64,000 bases of DNA from Neorhizobium tomejilense (GTDB lineage Bacteria; Pseudomonadota; Alphaproteobacteria; Rhizobiales; Rhizobiaceae). Location: the NCBI GenBank assembly GCA_002968845.1, contig PVBG01000005.1, positions 124,001 to 188,000 of the forward strand, read 5' to 3'. The notes beneath the pieces are model-generated. The model saw only the letters and a program-made list of their open reading frames with translations, was not told where the DNA came from and searched no databases. This document shows, piece by piece, positions 9,388 through 16,749 of the stretch. Each line of letters begins with the position of its first letter. Within the stretch, counting starts at the first letter, position 1. The position numbers and the translations under genes were made by a program.

Positions 9388-9684
9388 ATGTACGCGCCGC
9401 GCGTCTTTATCAGCATGACAGGGACTCTGATCGTGTTCGCGGTGGCTGCGTACTTTATCACCGGCTCGGTCTATACGGCATTTGTACAGACCCTGATCTG
9501 TGCCGTCCTGATCCAGGCGGGATATTTCGTCGCCATCCTCTATCTGGTCCGCCGTGAAAAGCAGTTGCGGGATGCAGGAGTAACTTCGGACGCCGCTGCG
9601 GCGGCCAAGAGCTCAAAGGACGGCAGCCGGCGTGACGGGCTGCGTGCCGATCCCGCTCCGCACCTCCCGGCCGGCGATACCTGA
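9388..9684 (+). CDS. exoX: Exopolysaccharide production repressor ExoX (SyrA/Psi-type small membrane protein)
   Basis: This 98-residue protein starts at the ATG at 9388 behind an excellent GGGAGGAAGG. It begins MYAPRVFISMTGTLIVFAVA and has two membrane segments (about residues 8-25 and 32-54) followed by a short charged, low-complexity cytoplasmic tail. This is the layout and sequence of the rhizobial exopolysaccharide repressor family (ExoX in Sinorhizobium, Psi in Rhizobium, SyrA). In S. meliloti the ExoX:ExoY ratio sets succinoglycan output, apparently after translation. Its place beside exoY and before exoU matches S. meliloti, which supports the call. An upstream in-frame ATG at 9295 is rejected because the ribosome binding site marks 9388. 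Confidence 0.9.
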   Translation: MYAPRVFISMTGTLIVFAVAAYFITGSVYTAFVQTLICAVLIQAGYFVAILYLVRREKQLRDAGVTSDAAAAAKSSKDGSRRDGLRADPAPHLPAGDT

Positions 9685-9745
9685 ACGAAATCGCGCTTTT
9701 TTCTGCCAGTTTCACACGAGGGCCATTTTCCTGGGCCCATAGTTG

Positions 9746-9760
9746 CGTTGCGATGCAACA
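9746..9760. promoter_or_regulatory. TGTTGC-type dyad directly upstream of exoU
   Basis: CGTTGCGATGCAACA is a perfect 5-bp dyad, GTTGC-GAT-GCAAC. It ends 11 bp before the exoU ATG at 9772 and abuts the ribosome binding site. Occupancy here would block transcription or initiation, so a repressor role is the simplest reading. It belongs to the same set as 9021-9053 and 13313-13327. Confidence 0.45.
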
Positions 9761-9771
9761 TGGAGTGGGCT

Positions 9772-10776
9772 ATGGCGGAAAACGCTTCTCAGACGATCTG
9801 CGTCATCATCGCGGTCAAGAATGCCGCGGAAACGATTGGAATAGCAATCCAATCCGCCTTGAACGAGGCTCGTGTCAGCGAGGTGGTGGTGGTCGATGAC
9901 GGCTCGACCGACGGCACCGCCGATGTCGCGCGCAAGGCCGACGACAAGTCCGGGCGGTTGACCGTTGTTTCGTTCGAAAAGAATCGCGGCCCCTCTGCCG
10001 CCCGCAATCATGCGATTGCCATATCGAGCGCGCCGCTGATCGGCATCCTCGATGCCGACGACTTCTTCTTCCCCGGCCGGTTCGCGCCGATGCTGGAGGA
10101 GGAGGGCTGGGACCTCATCGCCGACAATATCGCCTTCATCTACAAACCGAGCGGCCCCGTCCGTCCGGAACGGTTCGAGACCCGGGCGCGGACCATGTCG
10201 CTCGTCGAATTCGTGGAAGGAAACATCTCCAAGCGCGGTGTCAAACGCGGCGAGACCGGGTTCCTGAAGCCGGTGATGAGCCGGGCTTTCCTCGATGCCC
10301 ACGGTCTCCGCTACGACGAGAACATGCGTTTCGGCGAGGACTACGACTTCTACGCCCGGGCGCTCGCCAAGGGCGCGCGCTACAAGGTGATAGAGCATTG
10401 CGGCTACGGCGCCATCGTCCGCCAGGATTCGCTGAGCAGCCGGCATCACACCGACGACCTGCGCAAATTCTACGAGGCGGACGACGCGCTGCTTGCGGAT
10501 CCGGCGCTTGGCGAAGAGGAGAGGGCGGTGATCGTCCGGCATCGCGACCATACGCGCGACCGCTACGAGTTGCGGGCCTTCCTCGACATCAAGTCGCAGG
10601 CGGGGAACGGCGCGGCCATCCGGCACCTGCTCTCCCGCCCGCAGGTCCTGCCGGCGGTCGCGACGGGCATCTTCCTCGACAAGCTCGATCTCCTGCGCGC
10701 CAGGTCGTCCAAGCCGCAGGCGCAGCCGGCCGGCATGCGCTATCTTCTGCCTGGCATACCCGCCGTTCAGAAATAA
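9772..10776 (+). CDS. exoU: Succinoglycan glycosyltransferase ExoU (GT2)
   Basis: This 334-residue family-2 glycosyltransferase has a GT-A fold: ICVIIAVKNAAETIGIAIQS, VVVVDDGSTDGTADVA, GPSAARNHAIA and the metal-binding DADD (GILDADDFF, near residue 100). In S. meliloti ExoU adds the sixth sugar, a beta-1,6 glucose, to the lipid-linked succinoglycan unit, on the cytoplasmic face. The ATG at 9772 is chosen because GGAG lies 8 bp upstream; TTG 9748 and ATG 9760 are in frame but poorly supported. It follows exoX by 87 bp on the same strand and its end overlaps convergent exoV by 10 bp. The specific linkage is assigned from gene order, not from sequence. Confidence 0.85.
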   Translation: MAENASQTICVIIAVKNAAETIGIAIQSALNEARVSEVVVVDDGSTDGTADVARKADDKSGRLTVVSFEKNRGPSAARNHAIAISSAPLIGILDADDFFFPGRFAPMLEEEGWDLIADNIAFIYKPSGPVRPERFETRARTMSLVEFVEGNISKRGVKRGETGFLKPVMSRAFLDAHGLRYDENMRFGEDYDFYARALAKGARYKVIEHCGYGAIVRQDSLSSRHHTDDLRKFYEADDALLADPALGEEERAVIVRHRDHTRDRYELRAFLDIKSQAGNGAAIRHLLSRPQVLPAVATGIFLDKLDLLRARSSKPQAQPAGMRYLLPGIPAVQK

Positions 10777-11711
10777 TCGCGGCGTATCCCATCCAGCATC
10801 GTCCGGAACCTCTCCTTGCGCTCGTCCAGAACCTCGACGGGGCTGAGCCGCGGTTCCGCGCGGCTTGCCTGCCAGAGCGCCAGCACCGATGGAGCGGCAA
10901 GCAACTGCTTCGCCATGCCGCGAAGACCGGTCCGCGAGGGCGTCCGGGTAATGACCTCGCCGCTGTGCGGCTCCTGCGCCGCCTCCTCATGCGTGGGTTG
11001 CTGACCTTCGAAGCTGAAGCCCCAGAAGCGCGAGCGCTTGGCCACCGCTTCTGCGCGGGTGGAGACTGGCACGTAGCGAGGTTCGTAAACCGTCCCCACC
11101 GATGCGGCCCAGTCGTTCCACTTGAAATTGTTGATGGAACGGGAGCTGCTGACGGCGACCCACGGCACCCGGAAGGCATCCGCCAGGATCGCACCGTGCA
11201 TCGATTCGGCGATGATCAGCTCCGATTGGGCGATGTGGCGGATGACCGATTTCGCCTCGCCGCGCGGATCGAGATAGGTGAGGCCGACGGGCTCGCAGAC
11301 GGCGTTCCACATGCCGAATTCCGCCGATTCCCAATGGGGAATGAAGGTCTTCTTGTGGATTTTCGGCAGATTCTGGAATTCCGGCATGTCAGCGATCATC
11401 GCCGCCGGGTCGGTGATCGCCTTGTCGGTCGAAATGCCGAGCTTGGCGGCCGTCATCGGGCCGCGGACCGCCCGCACGTCCCATTCCGCCGCGTCGGCGA
11501 CATCAGGCGGCGTGCCATAACCGTAGCCGCTGCCGATCACCAGCTTCTTCTGGCCTGCGGGCAGCAGGACCGGGTTGAGGACCGTTCCGACGCCGACCAG
11601 CAGGACCTCGGGGTGGACGTCCCGAAAACCGGGAAGCAGCGCATCCCAGAGCCAGAGATTGAGGTCGTCGCCGAAATTGCCGTGATGCGATTCCCAGTAG
11701 TACGCTTTCAT
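10767..11711 (-). CDS. exoV: Polysaccharide pyruvyl transferase ExoV
   Basis: This 314-residue member of the polysaccharide pyruvyl transferase family begins MKAYYWESHHGNFGDDLNLW, the conserved family N-terminus. It also has LLVGVGTVLN, VIGSGYGYG, VRAVRGPMTAAKLG and a late HIAQSELIIAESMHGAILADAF. The last is the conserved SxHG segment thought to bind the phosphoenolpyruvate donor or catalyse transfer. ExoV ketalates the terminal glucose of succinoglycan with pyruvate, a charge-bearing step needed for polymerisation in S. meliloti. It is transcribed after exoW on the minus strand (44-bp gap). The C-terminal 70 residues are less conserved. Confidence 0.9.
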   Translation of the reverse strand: MKAYYWESHHGNFGDDLNLWLWDALLPGFRDVHPEVLLVGVGTVLNPVLLPAGQKKLVIGSGYGYGTPPDVADAAEWDVRAVRGPMTAAKLGISTDKAITDPAAMIADMPEFQNLPKIHKKTFIPHWESAEFGMWNAVCEPVGLTYLDPRGEAKSVIRHIAQSELIIAESMHGAILADAFRVPWVAVSSSRSINNFKWNDWAASVGTVYEPRYVPVSTRAEAVAKRSRFWGFSFEGQQPTHEEAAQEPHSGEVITRTPSRTGLRGMAKQLLAAPSVLALWQASRAEPRLSPVEVLDERKERFRTMLDGIRRDYF

Positions 11712-11755
11712 GCGGGCCTCCGTGGGATGATGAAATTAAAAGGAAACACAGGCAT

Positions 11756-12724
11756 TTAGCGTGCGTTGCGGCCGAGTTTCCCGGCCCCGAGTTCGAATGC
11801 CGCCCGGATCAGCGCGGGATCGCGCATCACCCAGCGGGCGAGCAGGCCGAGGTCCGGCGCCTGGCGGCGCTTCACCCGTCCGGCCTGGCTCCAGAGGGCC
11901 TGCCGCCGGGCAGTGTTCTTGTAGGATGCGATCGAGGCGACGTCGCTGGGGCGGGAGCGGAAGCGCTCCTCCAGCGTATCGAGCGCCACCCAGGTGTTGA
12001 ACTGCTGTCGCAGGAACTGCGGCGAGCGATTGTCGATGCTGTGGAAGATGTTGAGACCCATGCCGCGGGCCGCACCCTCTTCGTCGCAGAGCAGGGTTCG
12101 CTTCGATTTCAGGATGCAGTCGACGAAGAACAGCACGTCTTCGGCCGCCAGCCGTAGCGAGGGTTCGAAACGGACCGTCTCGAAGACCGGCCGGGCGATG
12201 ACCATGCAGGAGAGATGCAGGAAGCTCCAGTTCTTCAGCATGACGCTCGCGAGATCCGGCATTTCGATCAGGAGCGGGCTTTCAGAAAGCCGCGTGCCGC
12301 CTTCCGTCTGTTCGAGCTCGGCCATGCCGAAGTGGTAGTAGAACTCGTCGCTCGCCTGCATCGAGGCCCAGTAGCACTCGGCATCGAAGCGGGTCATGCT
12401 CTCAAACGCGTTCTTCAGATGATCCGGCAGCCAGACGTCGTCCGAATCGAGAAGTGCCGCGTAACGGGTGGCAGCGGGTATGTTGTCGAGGCCGGTATTG
12501 CGTGCTGCACCCGGCCCGCCGTTCTGCTGGCGGATTACGTGGATGCGGGATCTCCAAGCATCTTCAATGCCTTGAAGCTCCATATCTGCGGAAAGGGGCG
12601 ACTCGTCGTCGACGATGACGATATCGAAGTCCTGATAGCTCTGATCGAAAATCGATTTCAGTGCGCGGCGGAGAATGCCGGCTTCCTTTTGGAAAAATGG
12701 GATAACAACCGTGAACGTCGCCAT
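11756..12724 (-). CDS. exoW: Succinoglycan glucosyltransferase ExoW (GT2)
   Basis: This 322-residue GT2 enzyme opens FTVVIPFFQKEAGILRRALK and has DIVIVDDESP, GGPGAARNTGLD and the DxD-type LLDSDDVW (around residue 90). The strongly conserved opening is ExoW-like. In S. meliloti ExoW adds the terminal beta-1,3 glucose, the seventh glucose and last sugar, which ExoV then pyruvylates. The gene pair exoW-exoV in one minus-strand operon fits that sequence of reactions. The ATG at 12724 is the first in frame. Upstream lies an 829-bp stretch without a convincing long gene. Confidence 0.87.
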   Translation of the reverse strand: MATFTVVIPFFQKEAGILRRALKSIFDQSYQDFDIVIVDDESPLSADMELQGIEDAWRSRIHVIRQQNGGPGAARNTGLDNIPAATRYAALLDSDDVWLPDHLKNAFESMTRFDAECYWASMQASDEFYYHFGMAELEQTEGGTRLSESPLLIEMPDLASVMLKNWSFLHLSCMVIARPVFETVRFEPSLRLAAEDVLFFVDCILKSKRTLLCDEEGAARGMGLNIFHSIDNRSPQFLRQQFNTWVALDTLEERFRSRPSDVASIASYKNTARRQALWSQAGRVKRRQAPDLGLLARWVMRDPALIRAAFELGAGKLGRNAR

Positions 12725-13258
12725 GTTTTTGCCCCTGCCTTTTCAAAGAATTACAAGCCTCTGACGTTTGTCGGGCTCCGGGTTGACGGCAGTGCGCTGC
12801 CGTATCGAATGACCTCCCGTAACAGGATCTGACCCTATGGCTCCCGCCAAGACGATCACACTGGCCTCGGCCGAGCGCGCTATCTAAGACCGTTACATTC
12901 GGGCTGAAATTTGTCACGGGCTCCAATCTGGCAAGACCGCGGGCCTTGGAAGATCTCGGATCGGTCCCCCGAGGCACCATCCGGTGCTGTTTTCGGCGAT
13001 GATCTGCCGGTCGTCCTGCGCATCCTCGCAGCGCAGTTAACGAAGCCTTATCTGGAGGCGGCAAGCGGCGGTGCAGCTGGGGGAGACCCCATCAATTGGC
13101 GCCCTTTGGTGACTGCGGGCCTGGTTTTGCAGAAAAATCAGGACGTCGTCCGCCGCCGCGGATCCCGGTGGCGCAGCCGGGGTCGGCTTTGCCCGATTGT
13201 GTCCCAGATTTGCCCAGATTACGCCACATTCCGCGCCCGTTTCAGGGCGAGGAGGTAC

Positions 13259-13345
13259 ATGGATACGAAAGTTCTAGCCGTTTCGGCCTATTGCAAAAAG
13301 ATTTTTTTGTGCTGTTGCGGTGCAGCATTCCGAGCCCCGAAGTAG
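13259..13345 (+). CDS. Possible 28-residue leader or small protein upstream of exoH
   Basis: An ATG at 13259 follows GGCGAGGAGG at ideal spacing and opens a 28-codon frame (MDTKVLAVSAYCKKIFLCCC, ending GAAFRAPK). It has a hydrophobic Cys-rich middle that could sit in a membrane. The TGTTGC-type dyad 13313-13327 falls inside it. The frame could be a translated leader, a small membrane peptide or chance. No family is recognised. Confidence 0.3.
   Translation: MDTKVLAVSAYCKKIFLCCCGAAFRAPK
13313..13327. promoter_or_regulatory. TGTTGC-type dyad upstream of exoH
   Basis: TGTTGCGGTGCAGCA lies after a T-rich run, about 227 bp before the exoH start. It is the fourth clear copy of the dyad found in the exo region. 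Its distance from exoH suggests that the exoHKLAMON promoter lies well upstream of the coding start. Confidence 0.45.
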
Positions 13346-13553
13346 GCCCTGAACCCTTGAAAATCATAAGTCCCCGAAGCCGTATCGGATGCCGGGACGG
13401 GAGCCTCTTCGAGCCTCAGTATTTCCGCGCGGGTTGCTTTTTTGCTGCGCCGCCACATTTTGCGCCAAACTCGGCCCGATCCTTTTTGCGTGACTGCGGG
13501 CTCAAGTCTGCTCTGATTGAAACGGTGGTGACGGGAGGCACTGCCCAAAAAGG

Positions 13554-14711
13554 GTGACTCGTTTGACTGTCGATCCAAACATATCCTCCCGTATCAATCT
13601 GATGCGTATCCTGCTGATCTCCGGCATACTCTTCGTCCATGTGCCGCACGATCCCGGGACCAGCCCCTTCCTGGGGCTGAATGGTTTGTTCGATTGGCTC
13701 AGGGTTTTCCTCGGGGATAGCCTGTTCCGTATCGGCGTGCCGTGCCTCAGCGCGATTTCCGGCTACCTGCTGTTCCAGCGTGGCTGGGAGACGTTCGACT
13801 ATGCCAAGACGCTTCGCTCCAAGGCGAGGACTGTCCTGGTGCCTTTCCTATTGTGGAACCTTGGTCTGCTTGGGGCCGTTCTCGTCGTCCAGCCAATGGA
13901 CATCGGTGTTGGGTATTTCCCTGATCTCTGGAACCTCTCGACGCGGGAATTCCTGAGCAACGCATTGGCCACGGAAGGGCTGCCGATCAATGTTCCTCTC
14001 TACTTTCTGCGCGACCTGATCGTGTGCATCATCCTGTCGCCGATCCTTGCCATGTCGGTGCGGCGCTTTCCGGCAGTGACGCTTGGCGTGCTGTTCCTGG
14101 TGGCGATCACTCCCGCGTTGATGCTCGGCATCGTCCTGAAGAAGTCGATCCTGTTCAGTTTCACCCTCGGCATCTTCCTGGCGCTCCACCGGGTGGATCT
14201 CAAGGTTGCGGACCGGTATGCGGGGTTGGGTACGGCGGCGGTGCTCGCCGCCGCAGTGCTGCTATCCATCGGCCTCTACTGGACCGGCCCGGATTTCCCC
14301 TGGCCTCTCGACATGGCGCGCAGTGCGCTTTCGATTGTCGGCGCCGGCGGCTTCTGGCTGATGTCGGCGATCGTCATCCGTTCCTGGGCCGGCCAGCGGC
14401 TTGCGGCCACCGGAAGCCTGAGCTTCTGGATGTTCTGCGCCCATTATCCGCTGCTCGTCCTGATGTGGATGGTGTGGAACCGGGTGGCAGGCGATGCCCT
14501 TTATCCCGTCTTCTACGCGGCCGCTGCCGTCGGAAGCTTCCTCATTCTTTTTGTCAGCAACCGTCTCTTCTCGCGCAGATTGCGCGGTCTGTACGAGGTG
14601 TTGACGGGCAGCCGCGGCCGCAAGGCCAAGCTTTCGGCCGCCGCCAGCTCCCACTCACCCGCCGGGGCCAACCATCCCGGCGAACCCGTAATGACGCAAC
14701 AGCATAGGTGA
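13554..14711 (+). CDS. exoH: Acyltransferase 3 family succinoglycan succinyltransferase ExoH
   Basis: This 385-residue acyltransferase-3 membrane protein has about ten hydrophobic helices. Early motifs are RINLMRILLISGILFVHVPH (the conserved Arg and His of the family), RIGVPCLSAISGYLLF and FLRDLIV. In S. meliloti ExoH succinylates the seventh sugar of succinoglycan, a modification needed for low-molecular-weight product and for ExoK cleavage. It directly precedes exoK (3 bp), as in S. meliloti, which favours ExoH over an ExoZ-type acetyltransferase. The GTG at 13554 has only a weak AAAAAGG upstream, so the exact start is uncertain. Confidence 0.83.
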   Translation: MTRLTVDPNISSRINLMRILLISGILFVHVPHDPGTSPFLGLNGLFDWLRVFLGDSLFRIGVPCLSAISGYLLFQRGWETFDYAKTLRSKARTVLVPFLLWNLGLLGAVLVVQPMDIGVGYFPDLWNLSTREFLSNALATEGLPINVPLYFLRDLIVCIILSPILAMSVRRFPAVTLGVLFLVAITPALMLGIVLKKSILFSFTLGIFLALHRVDLKVADRYAGLGTAAVLAAAVLLSIGLYWTGPDFPWPLDMARSALSIVGAGGFWLMSAIVIRSWAGQRLAATGSLSFWMFCAHYPLLVLMWMVWNRVAGDALYPVFYAAAAVGSFLILFVSNRLFSRRLRGLYEVLTGSRGRKAKLSAAASSHSPAGANHPGEPVMTQQHR

Positions 14712-14714
14712 AAC

Positions 14715-15512
14715 ATGACGGCCAAGGCCAGACAGATTCAACTAACCTGCCAGGTTATCATCGCTGCCGCGGTGTCTGGACTTCTCTCCCCCGCAGCACA
14801 CGCCCAACAGGGTGCTGCGGGTCAGTCCTTCGTGGAGAACTTCGACAGCCTCGATCGTTCCGTCTGGTACGTCTCGGACGGCTGGAACAACGGCAAGCAC
14901 CAGAACTGCACCTGGTCGAAGAAGCAGGTGAAGGTCGAAGGCGGCGCCCTGCAGCTCGGCTTCACCGGAGACAAGACCGGCGACCGCGACTTCGCCTGCG
15001 GCGAGATCCAGACCAAGGCGCGCTTCGGCTATGGCACCTATGAGGTGCGCATGAAATCCGCGACGGGCTCGGGGCTCAACTCGGCATTCTTCACCTATAT
15101 CGGCCCGACCGACAAGAAACCGCATGACGAGATCGATTTCGAAGTGCTCGGCAAGAATACCGGCCAGGTCCAGCTCAATCAGTATGTCTCCGCCAAAGGC
15201 AACAACGAGAAGCTCGTGCCGGTCGCTGGCGGCGCGGACAAGGGTTTCAACGACTATGCCTTTATCTGGGAGGAGAACCGCCTCCGTTACTTCGTGAACG
15301 GCAAGCTCGTCCACGAAGTAACGGACAAGACGAAGATTCCGCAAAACCCCCAGAAGATCTTTGTCAGCCTCTGGGGAACCGACACGCTCAAACAGTGGAT
15401 GGGCGCATTCTCCTACACCCAGCCGACCTCGATGACCGTCGACCGGATCTCCTTTACCGCGATCGGCGAGAAATGCCGCTTTCCTGAATCCGTGCTCTGC
15501 ACGCTCGGCTGA
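14715..15512 (+). CDS. exoK: Endo-1,3-1,4-beta-glycanase ExoK (GH16)
   Basis: This 265-residue secreted glycoside hydrolase family 16 enzyme has a signal peptide ending near residue 30 (SPAAHAQQ). The GH16 catalytic signature HDEIDFEVLG places E139, D141 and E143 as nucleophile, helper and acid/base. Substrate-binding stretches include WYVSDGWNNG and NSAFFTYIG. In S. meliloti ExoK cleaves nascent succinoglycan to low-molecular-weight forms. It starts 3 bp after exoH. A strong GAGCCGCC-TT-GGCGGCTC hairpin sits on its stop codon, before exoL. Confidence 0.95.
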   Translation: MTAKARQIQLTCQVIIAAAVSGLLSPAAHAQQGAAGQSFVENFDSLDRSVWYVSDGWNNGKHQNCTWSKKQVKVEGGALQLGFTGDKTGDRDFACGEIQTKARFGYGTYEVRMKSATGSGLNSAFFTYIGPTDKKPHDEIDFEVLGKNTGQVQLNQYVSAKGNNEKLVPVAGGADKGFNDYAFIWEENRLRYFVNGKLVHEVTDKTKIPQNPQKIFVSLWGTDTLKQWMGAFSYTQPTSMTVDRISFTAIGEKCRFPESVLCTLG

Positions 15513-15528
15513 GCCGCCTTGGCGGCTC
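15511..15528 (+). terminator. Intercistronic hairpin between exoK and exoL (attenuator or mRNA end)
   Basis: GAGCCGCC (15511-15518) pairs perfectly with GGCGGCTC (15521-15528) across a 2-base gap; the actual loop would open to four bases. No T-run follows, so it is more likely an mRNA-stabilising or processing element than a full terminator. Confidence 0.5.
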
Positions 15529-15532
15529 GACA

Positions 15533-16741
15533 ATGGAGTTGGACGATTTGACTTTGAACGTTCTCTATCTCGCGCATGACATGGCCGACGCGGCCATCCG
15601 GCGGCGCGTGCTGACCTTGAAGGCCGGCGGTGCGACTGTCACCGTCGCGGGCTTCGAGCGCGGCTCGAACGTGCTTGCCGACGAGCGGGATGTGACGACC
15701 GTTTCACTCGGGCAGACGGCGGACGGGCGTTTCGCACAGCGCATCGGAGCGGTTCTTGCCGCCCGCATGAGGCTGAAGCGGACGCTGGCTGATATCGCCG
15801 TGCCCGACGTCATCATCGCCCGCAATCTGGAGACGCTGGCGCTTGCCGGACGTGCCGCGTCCATCTTCAGCCGCCAGGTTCCGGTCGTCTACGAGTGCCT
15901 CGATATTCACCGCCTGCTTCTCGACGAGGGAATGAAGGGCCGTCTGATGCGCCAGGCGCAGCTGTTTTTCGGCCGCCGCGCCAGCCTGCTGATCACCAGC
16001 TCCCCGGCTTTCGTGGAAAATTTCTTCAAGCCGCGTTCCGGCCTCGACCTGCCGGTTCTGCTTCTGGAAAACAAGGTGCTTGCCCTCGAGCCGGAACCGG
16101 TTTCCGGGCCGCCCCACCCCCGTCCACCTGAGCCGGGCAAGCCTTGGCGGATCGGCTGGTTCGGGGCGATCCGCTGCCGCAAGTCGCTCGATATGCTGAT
16201 CGATTTCGCGGCCCGCATGGACGGGAAGGTCGAGATCGTGTTGCGCGGCCGCCCGGCTTACAGCGAGTTCGACGATTTTGATGCGAAGGTTGCCGCCGCC
16301 CCGCATGTCGAGTTCCACGGCGCCTACCGCAATCCCGAGGACCTTTCCGCGATTTATGGCGACGTGCAGTTCACCTGGGCGATCGATTTCTTCGAGGAAG
16401 GGCTGAACTCCAGCTGGCTGCTGCCGAACCGGCTCTATGAAGGCGGGCTGTACGGCGCGGTTCCGATCGCGCTTGCAGGCACCGAGACCGGCCGCTTCAT
16501 CGGCAAGCGAGGCATCGGCCTGGTGCGCAACCGCGTGACGGCGGAGACCCTCGAAGCGCTGTTCAACGAGATGACGGAAGCGCGCTACGTTGACCTTTTC
16601 TCCCGGCTTGCCGCCGTCGAGCGCTGCCAGTGGGTGACCGGACCGGCGGAATGTCGCGCCCTTGTCTCTCGGCTCGCCGCCCTACATCCCAACGTCCCGT
16701 CGCCGGCCGAAATGCCGGCTGTTTCAACCCTGCAATCGTGA
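15533..16741 (+). CDS. exoL: Succinoglycan glycosyltransferase ExoL
   Basis: This 402-residue GT-B-type glycosyltransferase shows LNVLYLAHDMADAAIRRRVL at the start, a middle IGWFGAIRCRKSLDMLIDFA that opens the donor-binding Rossmann domain, and LPNRLYEGGLYGAVPIAL near residue 300. That last segment corresponds to the conserved Glu region of GT4-like enzymes. ExoL in S. meliloti adds the second glucose (beta-1,4) to the lipid-linked disaccharide. The gene lies between exoK and exoA, exactly as in S. meliloti, and 8 bp separate it from exoA. The residue-level donor specificity cannot be read from sequence. Confidence 0.9.
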   Translation: MELDDLTLNVLYLAHDMADAAIRRRVLTLKAGGATVTVAGFERGSNVLADERDVTTVSLGQTADGRFAQRIGAVLAARMRLKRTLADIAVPDVIIARNLETLALAGRAASIFSRQVPVVYECLDIHRLLLDEGMKGRLMRQAQLFFGRRASLLITSSPAFVENFFKPRSGLDLPVLLLENKVLALEPEPVSGPPHPRPPEPGKPWRIGWFGAIRCRKSLDMLIDFAARMDGKVEIVLRGRPAYSEFDDFDAKVAAAPHVEFHGAYRNPEDLSAIYGDVQFTWAIDFFEEGLNSSWLLPNRLYEGGLYGAVPIALAGTETGRFIGKRGIGLVRNRVTAETLEALFNEMTEARYVDLFSRLAAVERCQWVTGPAECRALVSRLAALHPNVPSPAEMPAVSTLQS

Positions 16742-16749
16742 GGTGGAGT

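Larger units (their letters stand above)
12725..13553. other. 829-bp gap between exoW and exoH; site of exoT-exoI in S. meliloti
   Basis: Frames here are open in several directions, but none encodes a recognisable protein, transmembrane pattern or Wzx-like sequence. In S. meliloti the flippase exoT and the secreted protein gene exoI lie at this point. The stretch contains a small open frame with a strong ribosome binding site (13259-13345) and one TGTTGC-type dyad (13313-13327). It must also hold the promoters of divergent exoW and exoH. Confidence 0.7.

Noticed and set aside
12725-13553. Degenerate exoT pseudogene in the exoW-exoH gap
   Set aside because: No frame shows hydrophobic helices or Wzx-like sequence even across stops; the gap looks like regulatory or unrelated DNA rather than a decayed gene.
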